From NCBI GenBank assembly GCA_016926595.1, contig JAFGOG010000625.1, positions 1-22,425 of the forward strand: a stretch of 22,425 bases of DNA. Direction: 5' to 3'. Below are positions 7,682 through 15,680 of this stretch, piece after piece; position 1 is the first letter of the stretch, and every line of letters begins with the position of its first letter. The stretch is from Anaerolineae bacterium. GTDB lineage: Bacteria; Chloroflexota; Anaerolineae; JAAYZQ01. The notes under the pieces are model-generated. The model was not told the origin of the DNA. It saw nothing but the letters and a program-made list of their open reading frames with translations, and did no database searches. A program made the position numbers and the translations under genes.

Positions 7682-8847
7682 AGCAGCCCTTTGTCTGTCC
7701 TCAGTGCGGACACGAGAGCGACTTTGATCCGTGGGTCGCGGCGGCGCGCTGCCCCCGCTGTGGCTACAGCCCCTCGCCGCCCCCATCCGGGACCGACGCC
7801 CGCTTCTTTGGAGAATCGGATCGACGTCTGAGCTGGGTCGACGCGGAAGCAACGACCGCAGAGGAGGGCGACTTGGATACGGGCGCCACGGCAGGCGACC
7901 GAGAGCCGCCCGCCGCCCGCCTTCTGCACTGCCCTCGCTGCGGGCACAAGAGCCTCATCCTGGCCGGCGAACCCCTCCGCTGCTCGGATTGCAGGCACCG
8001 ACCCCGGCCTGGCGAAGGCCAGGTCCTGGACCTCACGCTTGCGGACCTGCAAGAACTGCTGGGCTCGGCCGAGGAACCAGGCCGGGGGCCTGAACTCCAC
8101 CTCAAGGTGGGAGAAAGCGACCAAACCTACCATCGTTTGCGTCAGCAGTTTCGTGAGAAGGCGCCGCTGCGCGTATTCGAGTGCCCCTCGTGCGGCCGGC
8201 AGAGCGTGTTTCGGACCGATGAACTGCCCTACTGTGCCTGGTGTGGGCACGCAGCGGGCAGCCGAACTCGATCCAGGATTCGTCAGCCAGCCATCGAGGA
8301 GGGGAAGCAGGTATCAAGCCCCGGTTGGACGGACGTGCTCAGCGTCCTCGCTCCTTCGAACCTGGGGCGTCTTTTCGGGGGCCTCATGCATCTAGCGCGA
8401 AGTGACGTCCGCCTGACGCTTGGGGTTTTGTTCCTGACCGTTTGGGGGCTGCTGTTGCTATTTGCCTTCAGCCGCGATTTGCGCGAATCGGTGGGCCACA
8501 AGCTGCAACTCATGTTCTCAGCCACGAGTACGACCGAGGGACGAGTGGTAGAGCGGTTTGAACAGCGCGCCCAAAAGGGACCTTCCAACTACTACGTCAC
8601 CTATCGCTACTCGGTTCCGGGTGCCGATGGTCAGGTACAGGAATTCACGAACCGGGAACGGGTCAAATGGAGCCTGTACGACAGGCTCGAATCCGGCGCG
8701 ACCGTCACAATCCGCTATGCCGACCGCGATCCCAGCATCGCCAGCATCAGCGGCAACGAGGGCCTGTGCTTCGGAACAACTTGCCTGACGCTGCTCGTGC
8801 TGCTTGTGGTCGTGTTCACGTTATATGCTTGGGCTTCCAAGCCTTGA
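7678..8847 (+). CDS. Triple zinc-ribbon protein H with DUF3592-like domain
   Basis: This 389-residue protein starts at GTG 7678, inside the stop of gene G, with GGGAG 7 nt upstream. It has three zinc ribbons: Cys 7/10/25/28, 85/88/102/105 and 169/172/186/189. They are separated by charged linkers. A membrane helix (about 246-264) follows, then a beta-rich domain (about 283-357) with the DUF3592 pattern (TEGRVVERF, YYVTYRYSV, GATVTIRYADRDP), then a last helix (366-385). In DUF3592 proteins this domain lies between two helices, as here. The likely topology is ribbons in the cytoplasm and the DUF3592 region outside (inference). It ends the second module. Confidence 0.85.
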   Translation: MKQPFVCPQCGHESDFDPWVAAARCPRCGYSPSPPPSGTDARFFGESDRRLSWVDAEATTAEEGDLDTGATAGDREPPAARLLHCPRCGHKSLILAGEPLRCSDCRHRPRPGEGQVLDLTLADLQELLGSAEEPGRGPELHLKVGESDQTYHRLRQQFREKAPLRVFECPSCGRQSVFRTDELPYCAWCGHAAGSRTRSRIRQPAIEEGKQVSSPGWTDVLSVLAPSNLGRLFGGLMHLARSDVRLTLGVLFLTVWGLLLLFAFSRDLRESVGHKLQLMFSATSTTEGRVVERFEQRAQKGPSNYYVTYRYSVPGADGQVQEFTNRERVKWSLYDRLESGATVTIRYADRDPSIASISGNEGLCFGTTCLTLLVLLVVVFTLYAWASKP

Positions 8848-8899
8848 GAGGAGCAGTTGCGCTGGCTTGCATGGGGAGAGCGCATTCCCGCAGACGTGT

Positions 8900-8928
8900 T
8901 TGCACATACTGCGAATCTGTGTTATACT
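8900..8928 (+). promoter_or_regulatory. Promoter of intergenic element, copy 2
   Basis: TTGCAC at 8900-8905, a 17-bp spacer and TATACT at 8923-8928 preceded by TGT form an extended -10 promoter. Copy 3 at 16504-16532 has the same spacing and flanking bases. Predicted start is near 8935. Confidence 0.6.
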
Positions 8929-8934
8929 GTGGCC

Positions 8935-9070
8935 GATGTCAAGTGTTGCGCCTCCAAGAGAGGGTTCCGTGACAGGTTTTTGGTAAGTGACCCCTTGGGG
9001 GCACTCGAGTTATCGATAAATCGATTTCTCCAGCAAAGGACCGACCTCATAGGCCGGCCCTTCTCTTCCC
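8935..9070 (+). ncRNA. Candidate small RNA, copy 2 of a three-copy element
   Basis: The first 75 nt match copy 3 almost base for base. They include a CCTC/GAGG hairpin (8951-8963) and a GTGACCC/GGGGCAC hairpin around CCCCTTGGGG (8988-9004). The next 25 nt, with ATCGATAAATCGAT, match copy 1. The segment ends in a hairpin with arms GGACCGACC and GGCCGGCCC around a TCATA loop (about 9038-9060), followed by TTCTCTT. Promoter, structured core and end hairpin give a unit of about 135 nt. A 112-residue open frame (8857-9195) overlaps it, but it starts upstream of the promoter and its sequence is not protein-like. The rest of the gap to 9272 shows only a second hairpin. Confidence 0.45.
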
Positions 9071-9217
9071 ATCAGATTGCACAACGAATTGGCTATCTGC
9101 CCAAGGATGCTCCTCGCGAGACTGACAGCTACCTGGCAAGGCTCCACAAAGCAGAAGGTAGGAAACGAATCGAGGACCAGATTGTTCCCTTGTGAGAACC
9201 TGACGGATAGTGAAACT

Positions 9218-9236
9218 CCCCGGCCACAGGTCGGGG
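9218..9236 (+). terminator. Hairpin, possible plus-strand terminator
   Basis: CCCCGGCC (9218-9225) pairs with GGTCGGGG (9229-9236). In plus-strand RNA the only imperfection is a G-U wobble, while the minus-strand copy has an A-C mismatch. So it favours plus-strand transcripts over the convergent otsB operon. The T-run is poor (CCTTTTC about 11 nt later). Confidence 0.35.
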
Positions 9237-9272
9237 CATCCTGTGCCTTTTCGTGAAAGGAACCACGTCCTC

Positions 9273-10067
9273 TCACCTGGGAACGTCGAGCAGCACCTCC
9301 AGCCACCGACGGGCGGCTTGCGGCGATTCCAGGCGCAGGTCGGCCTCGGTGTCCCGGGGCCCTGCCGCCACCACCACAGCAATGCCCCCGCGCGCTTTGA
9401 TGACGCCAAATGCCTCTTCGTCCTTGTCGTCGTCGCCCAGGTAGAGGGGCAGTGCCCCGGGCCAGGGATAGTGGTCCAGCAGGTGGGCGACCGTCAAGCC
9501 CTTGTGCGCCAGCCGGGGGCCAATCTCCAGGAACTTGTGCCCACCCAACAGGCGGAACAACCCCGGGGCGGCTTGCGCTAGAGCCGCATCAGCTAGGTGA
9601 CTGGCGTCGGTCAGCACCCGTTCGGCTTCACCCTCGTCGGCAAAACGCGCATGGAGGGCCAGTGCCCAGCCCTTGTCCTCCAGGAAAAAGCCCTGCCGCC
9701 CGGCGACCAGATCTGCCCAGCGGGGCTTGAGGGCATCCAACGTGGGGCGCAGGCGGTCATACTCGATCCGATCGATGCGCACGCCTTCTGGCGTCTGCAG
9801 CTCGATGCCGTAGGTGCCGGCCAGCAGAACCCCAGGTACGGGGACCAGCTTTTGCACGTGACTCAACCGCCGGCCGCTGACCATGGCCACACGCAATCGA
9901 GGGCGCCGCGCCAGCCGCTCGATCAGGTCTACCAGGTCCGGATCCGGGTTGACGTGCTCCGGTGTGGGGGAAAAGTCAGCCAGGGTGCCATCATAGTCCA
10001 GGAACAGCCACAAGCGCTCTGCCTGGGCCAGCCGCTCTTGCAGCCGGCCATGAGTTTCCGCCTTCAC
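9273..10067 (-). CDS. otsB: Trehalose-6-phosphate phosphatase
   Basis: This 264-residue HAD-superfamily phosphatase would remove phosphate from trehalose 6-phosphate in the cytoplasm, giving free trehalose. Motif I is DYDGT (residues 24-28, nucleophile D24), motif II is MVSGRR, the motif III region is GHKFLEIGP followed by HKG, and motif IV is LGDDDKDEEAF. Length and order fit OtsB. It starts at GTG 10067, overlapping the stop of the glycosyltransferase gene by 4 nt, with GGGAGG just upstream, and it ends the four-gene operon. Because an OtsA-type synthase is in the same operon, trehalose 6-phosphate is the most likely substrate, but a related sugar phosphate cannot be excluded. Confidence 0.9.
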   Translation of the reverse strand: MKAETHGRLQERLAQAERLWLFLDYDGTLADFSPTPEHVNPDPDLVDLIERLARRPRLRVAMVSGRRLSHVQKLVPVPGVLLAGTYGIELQTPEGVRIDRIEYDRLRPTLDALKPRWADLVAGRQGFFLEDKGWALALHARFADEGEAERVLTDASHLADAALAQAAPGLFRLLGGHKFLEIGPRLAHKGLTVAHLLDHYPWPGALPLYLGDDDKDEEAFGVIKARGGIAVVVAAGPRDTEADLRLESPQAARRWLEVLLDVPR

Positions 10068-11323
10068 ACATCCTCCCGGCGGCGAAGCAGTGGTTCAATA
10101 TCGCGGCGAAAGATGGCCTGCCAGGTAAAGTTCTGCCGCACTCGGCGACGAAGGCGATGGACCACGCTGCCGTCGGCCCAGGCCAGTATGCGCTCGGCCA
10201 GGCGGTCGGGAGCCTCGTCCAGGCCGAACAAGATCACGTCCTCGCCGCCGATCTCTACGGCGGCCGGCACCTCGGTGCACACCACCGGAATGCCAGCCAG
10301 GCCTGCCTCCAGCACCGGCATGGCAAATCCTTCGCGGTGGCTGGGCATGAACATCAGGTCGCTGACGCGGAACAGGTCGCCCACCACGCCGGCGTCGATG
10401 AGGTAAGGCTCGTCTGGGACGCTCCCCAATTCAAAGACGAAACGCATCTCCTTTTCCCCGCCCAATTCCTGGCGCAACACCTGCAACGTGCGGAAATAGA
10501 CCATGCTCTCCGCGTCGTGGGGGTCGGGTGGGCCGGTCAGGACCAACCTGGGACGGCAATCGCGCGCTTTCAAAGCGGCCACCACCCGCAGCGCATACTC
10601 AATATTCTTGGCCTGGGTGACGCGTACCGGCATCAGCAGCACCAGATCCTGTTCCAAAAGGCCCAGGCGCTCGACCAGGGCGGCCCCTTCTGGCGACAAA
10701 CCCAGCAGCACTTGCGGATCGACGCCGTTGTAGATCACGAGGATCTCTTCCGCTGGGCAGCCAAACAGCCCGGCCAGTTCCAGTTGCCGGCGTTGCGAGA
10801 CGACGACGTAGGTCACGTCCTGGCGACGGCTGCGCAACAGGTCCCAGGGGTGACCGGGATGGACTTTCGAGCTGGAGCTGGGGCTGGTCCAGGTAAAGTC
10901 GTGGCACCAGGCGATGCAGTAAGGAGGCTTGTCCCTGTCCAGCAGGCAGTCGAGCGCAGCAGTGAGGGGCAGGTTGAAATGCTTAGTAAAGACGTTGTGG
11001 ACGATGAGGGTGTCGCAGCAGTTCAGGATGGGTGCCAGCCTCTCGCCCAGCCGCTCGCTCGTGGCCTCGAACTCGGGCGGCACCTGGCCCTGCTCCAACT
11101 GGGCGCTCATACGGGCGATCTCGGCGTGCTGTGAATCGATCTCGGGCACGAGGACCAGATCGACGCCTTCTGGCATCGCCTCGGCCTCACCGCGACCGAC
11201 GAGGACAGTGACCGGGTAGCCGGCCTGGACGAAGGCCTGGGCGTGGGCCAGGATCACGGCTTCGACTCCGCCGACGACCGGCGGGGCGGTGTAGTGTAGA
11301 ATCGCGATGCGGGGAACCCTCAT
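10064..11323 (-). CDS. Glycosyltransferase family 4 (GT-B fold)
   Basis: This 419-residue protein has a Rossmann-like N-terminal half (PRIAILHYTAPPVVGGVEAV) and a GT4 nucleotide-sugar-binding half with VIYNGVD, PVRVTQAKNIEYAL and the EX7E motif EGFAMPVLE. It is a retaining transferase that uses a nucleotide sugar; donor and acceptor are not clear from sequence. The ATG at 11323 is chosen because AAAGGAG lies 9 nt upstream, which removes an 18-residue extension with no ribosome site. It sits between otsA and otsB, overlapping otsB by 4 nt and 14 nt after otsA, so all three are probably co-translated. It may add a second sugar to trehalose or make a related compatible solute. It does not look like TreT. 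Confidence 0.85.
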   Translation of the reverse strand: MRVPRIAILHYTAPPVVGGVEAVILAHAQAFVQAGYPVTVLVGRGEAEAMPEGVDLVLVPEIDSQHAEIARMSAQLEQGQVPPEFEATSERLGERLAPILNCCDTLIVHNVFTKHFNLPLTAALDCLLDRDKPPYCIAWCHDFTWTSPSSSSKVHPGHPWDLLRSRRQDVTYVVVSQRRQLELAGLFGCPAEEILVIYNGVDPQVLLGLSPEGAALVERLGLLEQDLVLLMPVRVTQAKNIEYALRVVAALKARDCRPRLVLTGPPDPHDAESMVYFRTLQVLRQELGGEKEMRFVFELGSVPDEPYLIDAGVVGDLFRVSDLMFMPSHREGFAMPVLEAGLAGIPVVCTEVPAAVEIGGEDVILFGLDEAPDRLAERILAWADGSVVHRLRRRVRQNFTWQAIFRRDIEPLLRRREDV

Positions 11324-11337
11324 TGGGACAGACTCCT

Positions 11338-12855
11338 TTACAAACTCAGCTCGGCAATGGCCTGTAGTTGGCGGCATAACCAGGCAGCGATGTCCTCCCG
11401 CTCGACGAGCCAGCGCAGCCGGCCGGCACGCTCCCGGCGCTCTTCGGCGGGCATGACCAGGGCCTGGTGCAGCGCTTCGGCCGTGGCGTACACGTCGCAG
11501 GGCGAGATGACCAGCGCGCCCGGCTCAAGCTGCTGGCGTGCCCCGGTCCGTTCCGACAGGACGAGCACGCCGTCACGCCGGTTGACGACGGGGCCTTCTT
11601 TGGCCACCAGGTTCATGCCGTCGGCGATAGAGTTGACCAGCAGCACGTCGTACAATTGCATGGCCGCGACCGCCCGCGGATAGCTTTCGCCGACCAGCAT
11701 GCGCACCGGCTCCCACTCGCTGTCACCACAGGTGGCATTGACCCGCCCGGCTGTGGACATCAGGTCGTCCAGGTAGTGCCGATATTCCTCCACGTCCAGC
11801 CGCGACGGAACCAGCAGCGCCAGGAATTGGACCCGGCCCCGGTGCTCGGGGTGCAGCTCCAGCATCTCTTCAAAGGCCAGAAAGCCGCGCACGATGTTTT
11901 TGCTCGGTTCGATGCGGTCCACGCGCAAGATCAAACTGCACGCCCCGACTATCTCCTGGAGTTCGGACAGGTGTCCGGCCACCTCCGCCGAGCCAGCTAC
12001 TTGCTTCAGCGCCTCAGGATCAATCGAGATGGGAAAATCGCGCACGTAGGTGGCGTGATTCCGGTGCCACACTCGACTGCGCCGATAGTTCACCGCGGCC
12101 CGGGGCAACAACGACTCGACGGTGCGCAGAAAATCCAACCCGTCTTCATGAGTTTGAAAGCCTAACACATCGACAGCACACAAGCCGTCGAGGATATCCT
12201 GGCGCATGGTCGGCGGCAGGATGCGCCAATACTCCGGTCCCGGCCAGGGGATGTGAACAAAGTGCAGTACCGTGGGTCGTTCGTGTCGGCGCAGGCTGGC
12301 CCGCACGAGACGGGGTACGAGGTAGAGATGATAGTCCTGGAGCATGACGAGAGTGGGGCGAGATGTAGCCCGGACGCGCCGGACAATGGCCTCGGCAAAG
12401 AGGCGGTTGACAGCCTTGTACCCATCCTCCCAGGCCTGCCAGGTGGCGCGGTCGATGACGGGCGCGCGGGGCATGTCCCACATCGAGTGCTGCAGGAACC
12501 ACAACAACGGATTGGCGATGACGTTATAGTAGCCTTCGTAGGCCGCTTCGTCCGGCGAAAGGAACTGCACCCCCACTCCCCCGCCGCCTTCAAGGGGTAC
12601 GCGCCCCTGCTGCCATTCGGCGTCGGCGGCCGTCTGGGCGCAGGCGATCCAGGTGGCGTCGTCTGCGTGGCGGCACAGGTCGGTCAGCGCCGTGACCAGG
12701 CCGCCACCACCCCGCTGAACTTGCAGCGTGCCATCCTCGGCCCGGTCAAAGGTCACGGGGGCGCGATTAGCGGCGATGATCAACGCCCGGTTGGCAAAGA
12801 GGTCGGCTTGCAGCGCCTCGCAGCGCTGGCGCATCGCTTCTCTATCCAGTTCCAT
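11338..12855 (-). CDS. otsA: Trehalose-6-phosphate synthase (GT20)
   Basis: This 505-residue protein would join glucose from a nucleotide donor to glucose 6-phosphate. GT20 signatures are present: SNR-like ANRAPV, the Gly loop RGGGGL, LQDYHLYLVPRLVR, HIPWPGPEYWRILP, the phosphate-binding pair R and K in RVDRIEPSKN, and the donor-site motif DGMNLVAKE. The ATG at 12855 follows GGGAGGG by 7 nt. A longer reading to 12993 would add 46 residues that merely overlap the previous gene. The start overlaps the GH63 gene by 14 nt. The segment YYNVIANPLLWFLQHSMWD differs from E. coli OtsA, so it belongs to a divergent branch, and an acceptor other than glucose 6-phosphate is possible. Confidence 0.85.
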   Translation of the reverse strand: MELDREAMRQRCEALQADLFANRALIIAANRAPVTFDRAEDGTLQVQRGGGGLVTALTDLCRHADDATWIACAQTAADAEWQQGRVPLEGGGGVGVQFLSPDEAAYEGYYNVIANPLLWFLQHSMWDMPRAPVIDRATWQAWEDGYKAVNRLFAEAIVRRVRATSRPTLVMLQDYHLYLVPRLVRASLRRHERPTVLHFVHIPWPGPEYWRILPPTMRQDILDGLCAVDVLGFQTHEDGLDFLRTVESLLPRAAVNYRRSRVWHRNHATYVRDFPISIDPEALKQVAGSAEVAGHLSELQEIVGACSLILRVDRIEPSKNIVRGFLAFEEMLELHPEHRGRVQFLALLVPSRLDVEEYRHYLDDLMSTAGRVNATCGDSEWEPVRMLVGESYPRAVAAMQLYDVLLVNSIADGMNLVAKEGPVVNRRDGVLVLSERTGARQQLEPGALVISPCDVYATAEALHQALVMPAEERRERAGRLRWLVEREDIAAWLCRQLQAIAELSL

Positions 12856-14635
12856 CGTTCGACCCTCCCAAGGACCGGATCTCCTTCTCTCGGCTGGCCT
12901 GGATGGCCAGATCGATAAAGACAGCAGCAGTCCAGCCAAAGACCTCGGCGGCGGTCGGGGGCGGTTCGCCGGTTTCGGCGTGATAGTACTCATAGATGCC
13001 GGGCTGGCCCATGACTAGATTGAGTGTTATGTCTAAAAGGGCACCCGCCAGGGCGAACTCGCCGACCTGCCGCAGCGCCTCGATAAAGACATAGTTGACA
13101 TTGACCCACACCGGGCCACGCCACATCTTTTCCGGGCTGAAGTGCGGGTCGTTGCGCGCCACCGAGGGGATGGCGCACTCGCCCCAGAACTGGTCAGGGT
13201 CGGTCAAGTGGGCTAGCAGCCGGTCGCGGATCGAGTCGGGCAGTTGGCCGGTCCACAGGGGGTAGAGGTTGAAGGGCGTGACCACCGGGATGGGTTGGTT
13301 ATCATGCAGGGCGCGGAACATGCCCGCCTCCTCGTCCCAAAAGTCCTCGATCATGCGCCGCACGATGGCCGAAGCGCGGCGGCGCCACATGGCCCCTTCG
13401 GCCTCCATCCCCAGAGCTTCGGCCATCATCGCCAGCGAGCCCATCTGCACGCAGAGATAGGTGTTCAGGTCAGGCGATTCCACCGGCAGGCCATAGTCCC
13501 ACAGCGGGCTGTCGTCCAGGCCGGAGGAATAGGGATGGTTGTACTGCACCAGGCCGTCGGCGTCGTCGTCGTTCATGCTGAACCACCAGGCGTTCCAGCG
13601 CACCAATGGTACATAGATCTCTTGCAAGAACCCCGGGTCGGGGTCGACTTCGTGAAGCTTGAGTGCCGCCCAGGCCATGATGGGTGGCTTGGTAACTTTG
13701 GCGCGCAGGGGATGTTCGATGTCGGCCACCACGGCTTCGTCGTAGACGGCGTCGGGGATCATGCCGTCCGGCAACTGGCAGGCCAGCATGGTCCGCAATT
13801 GGTTGCGGGCCAGATCCGGGTCGACATGACGGAAGGCCAAGGTGTGAAAGCAGGCATCCCAGTTCCAGATGCCCACGTACTGCACCTTGGAGGGCATCAT
13901 GGCCTCGTGCTGGACCCGCCCCAGGGGGGCGACCAGGTTGTTGCTCATCACCCACCAGGCGTAATAATAGTGGTCCCGGAAGCGCTCGGCGACGGGCGGC
14001 ACACGCGCGAACCACTCACTCCACCGTCTCTCGGCTGCGGCCAGTGTCTCGGCAAAGGGGACGGCTTCGCCATCCAGGCGCAGGTCGTTGCGGATGTTGA
14101 GGTGGATGGCCATGTCGTCGCCGCCATCCACGACGAACTCGATGGAATAGGACTCCCGTTCCAAGCCCAACTCGTTCCGGAGCACCTGGCCGTTGGTGCG
14201 GTAGGACAGGTTGCGCACTCCCATCAGGCTGCCACCATCCTCGCTCTGTTGCCACATCTGGGTGCTGACGCGGAAGTGGATGCCGGCCGGCACATTGGGC
14301 GGTAGGCCCACGGCCACTGTGTCGTTCCGGCGAAAAGCCAGAGAGAAGGTACCCAACCGGGTCTGGAAAAGGAGAACATGAGGATAGGTGGTCAGGTGAT
14401 AGGTGAGAGGCATCCCCTCCTCATCGACAAAGCACAGGTCCTGGATGTAGGGCGGGCGGAAACGATAGGTGTCCAGTCCGGGCTGGATGGCCGTTAACCG
14501 CTCTGCAAGTTTGATGTAGAGTCGTTCGCCATCGGCTTCTTTGAACACCAACAGGCGCGAGCCCCGGTCGCTGAAAGGCACGCGGGTGATGTCTATGCGG
14601 TTTTTGAGCTGATCAAGGTGAGTGTATCTGGTCAT
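12842..14635 (-). CDS. GH63-like (alpha/alpha)6-barrel glycosidase
   Basis: This 597-residue protein has an N-terminal beta-rich part (about 1-200) and an (alpha/alpha)6 toroid typical of GH63/GH37 enzymes. Motifs are WNWDACFHTLAFRHVDP, LPDGMIPDAVYDE, SGLDDSPLWD (with the likely catalytic Asp), MWRGPVWVNVNY and, near the C-terminus, EYYHAETGEPP followed by FGWTAA. Family members cleave alpha-glucosides, including glucosyl- or mannosylglycerate and trehalose-like substrates. There is no signal peptide, so it is cytoplasmic. It is the first gene of the operon with otsA, the GT4 gene and otsB, so it may recycle the product of that pathway. The ATG at 14635 is chosen because a TGG-TATGAT box ends 7 bases before it, suggesting a leaderless message; ATG 14641 is the alternative. 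Confidence 0.8.
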   Translation of the reverse strand: MTRYTHLDQLKNRIDITRVPFSDRGSRLLVFKEADGERLYIKLAERLTAIQPGLDTYRFRPPYIQDLCFVDEEGMPLTYHLTTYPHVLLFQTRLGTFSLAFRRNDTVAVGLPPNVPAGIHFRVSTQMWQQSEDGGSLMGVRNLSYRTNGQVLRNELGLERESYSIEFVVDGGDDMAIHLNIRNDLRLDGEAVPFAETLAAAERRWSEWFARVPPVAERFRDHYYYAWWVMSNNLVAPLGRVQHEAMMPSKVQYVGIWNWDACFHTLAFRHVDPDLARNQLRTMLACQLPDGMIPDAVYDEAVVADIEHPLRAKVTKPPIMAWAALKLHEVDPDPGFLQEIYVPLVRWNAWWFSMNDDDADGLVQYNHPYSSGLDDSPLWDYGLPVESPDLNTYLCVQMGSLAMMAEALGMEAEGAMWRRRASAIVRRMIEDFWDEEAGMFRALHDNQPIPVVTPFNLYPLWTGQLPDSIRDRLLAHLTDPDQFWGECAIPSVARNDPHFSPEKMWRGPVWVNVNYVFIEALRQVGEFALAGALLDITLNLVMGQPGIYEYYHAETGEPPPTAAEVFGWTAAVFIDLAIQASREKEIRSLGGSNDGTG

Positions 14636-14641
14636 AGGCAT

Positions 14642-14650
14642 ATCATACCA
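14642..14650 (-). promoter_or_regulatory. Extended -10 promoter of the trehalose operon (leaderless)
   Basis: Read on the minus strand, TGG is followed by TATGAT (14647-14642). With the usual 6-7 nt distance, transcription would start at about 14635, the A of an ATG. No Shine-Dalgarno is present there. The -35 is weak (TTGCGC at 14672-14667, 19-bp spacer). The box lies within the decayed end of an AbiEi gene. Confidence 0.45.
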
Positions 14651-14654
14651 GATT

Positions 14655-15329
14655 CAGGCCGAAGGCGCAAAAGCAGCCGTCAAGCTCCCGAGCCATCAAC
14701 TTGCGGCTGACAACGGCTGTTGGGATCGCATCGCGTCCGAGTTTCTGGGCATAGCCGGCAGCCTGTCCCAGGCGGCAATCTCACTGACGCCAGCACACAG
14801 GTCAGGTCGGGCTAGGCCATCCAGGATCGTTCGCTCCAGGTTGCTGACAGTGACCCTCTCGTAGGGTGTCACCCAGACCAGCTTGCGGCCCCACAACACC
14901 AAAGAGGGCGCATGGATGAAACAATAGGGCACGCCCAGGATATCGCGGTCGGCCAAACGCCGGGGGGTAGCTACAACAACGGCTGTAACGGGCCGGGTGA
15001 GCATGTTGTGGATGCCCATGGCGCTGTCGTGGGAGATGTAGAAGGTTGCACTATCGAGCAGCTCGCGGGCAATAACCTAGCGATTGACCTGGGGCGTTGC
15101 TTCGTCGCCTGATGACAACGGCACGCTCGCATATTGGCCGTCAGCCGGATCAGCCGGCATGGGCAAGCCGCCGCTCTGAAAACAGTGCGGCGTCGCAACT
15201 GCTCTCCAGAAGCTTCTGAGCATCGGCGACCGAAAAGATCGTTCGATTGCTTTCGGGCAGGGCCGTGAGCAGGCGGGCACCAGTCGCACCAAGAGTTTTG
15301 CCGGTCATCGGTCGCAATTCCTGTTCCAT
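14655..15329 (-). pseudogene. AbiEi-type antitoxin gene, decayed
   Basis: The frame opens at ATG 15329 with an AbiEi-like N-terminus (TGARLLTAL, FSVADAQKLL, SERRLAHAG) and ends at TGA 15152-15150. The family then expects a pattern like GWLIRL, GQY, VPL. This continues in other frames: IRLT in one, then GQYASVPLSSGDEATPQVNR in the next, indicating at least two small indels. In that last frame a TAG at 15079-15077 interrupts before VIARELLDSATFYISHDSAM and GIHNMLTRPVTAVVV. The core runs on through VTPYERVTVSNLERTILDGLARPDLCAG. Near 14790 another frame change is likely (GYAQKLG, TAVVSRKL). It is a type IV antitoxin regulator that can no longer be made. No AbiEii gene follows it on this strand. 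Confidence 0.75.
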
Positions 15330-15337
15330 GTATCAAA

Positions 15338-15353
15338 GAGGTTGAACTACCTC
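15338..15353. promoter_or_regulatory. Inverted repeat, possible AbiEi operator
   Basis: GAGGT (15338-15342) and ACCTC (15349-15353) are separated by 6 bp and lie 9 bp upstream of the decayed minus-strand AbiEi start. AbiEi antitoxins are known to repress their own promoters through inverted repeats. The short arms make this tentative. Confidence 0.3.
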
Positions 15354-15375
15354 ATATTTTTTACACAGGACATGA

Positions 15376-15680
15376 TTTGTCAAGTTTCGTAGTCTCTGGG
15401 AGCGTCACTGTTCTTTGGCTACCAACTGACCGACATGGGAAGCGACCAGCAGGCTTTTGTGGCAACACCAGAAAAGGCGCTGCTGGATCTGGTGCACCTG
15501 CAACCTCGGGGCGATGCACCAGAATACCTCCGGCAATTGCGTCTGCAGAATCTGGAACGGCTGGACCTGGGCCAGTTGCAGCGTCAAGCTGCGCGAGCTA
15601 AAAGTCCAAAGCTGCGCCGAGCGGCAAGTCACATCACCAAGCTAGCCGAAGCTGAAGCACAGGAGTACGAAATCCTATGA
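15376..15680 (+). pseudogene. AbiEi antitoxin, C-terminal fragment beside AbiEii
   Basis: An 81-codon frame from ATG 15435 carries the AbiEi C-terminal signature: ATPEKALLDLVHL, then PEYLRQLRLQNLERLDL and SPKLRRAA. The same frame extends upstream to 15393 and encodes LFFGYQ, a family motif. Just before it, FVKFRSL is readable one frame off (15376-15396), and a TAG at 15390-15392 closes the main frame. The N-terminal winged-helix half is therefore missing. Its stop overlaps the toxin ATG (ATGA at 15677-15680), the usual bicistronic arrangement. In AbiEi the C-terminal domain gives the antitoxin activity, so a shortened product might still act, but the ATG at 15435 has no ribosome site. Confidence 0.7.

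Noticed and set aside
8857..9195. Open frame of 112 codons over element copy 2
   Set aside because: The frame starts before the element promoter, has no protein-like pattern, and is not preserved in copy 3.
9962..11134. Plus-strand frame of 390 codons
   Set aside because: It is antisense to the GT4 and otsB genes, which have catalytic motifs and ribosome sites.
13244..14305. Plus-strand frame of 353 codons rich in His, Gly and Val
   Set aside because: It is the antisense shadow of the GH63-like gene.
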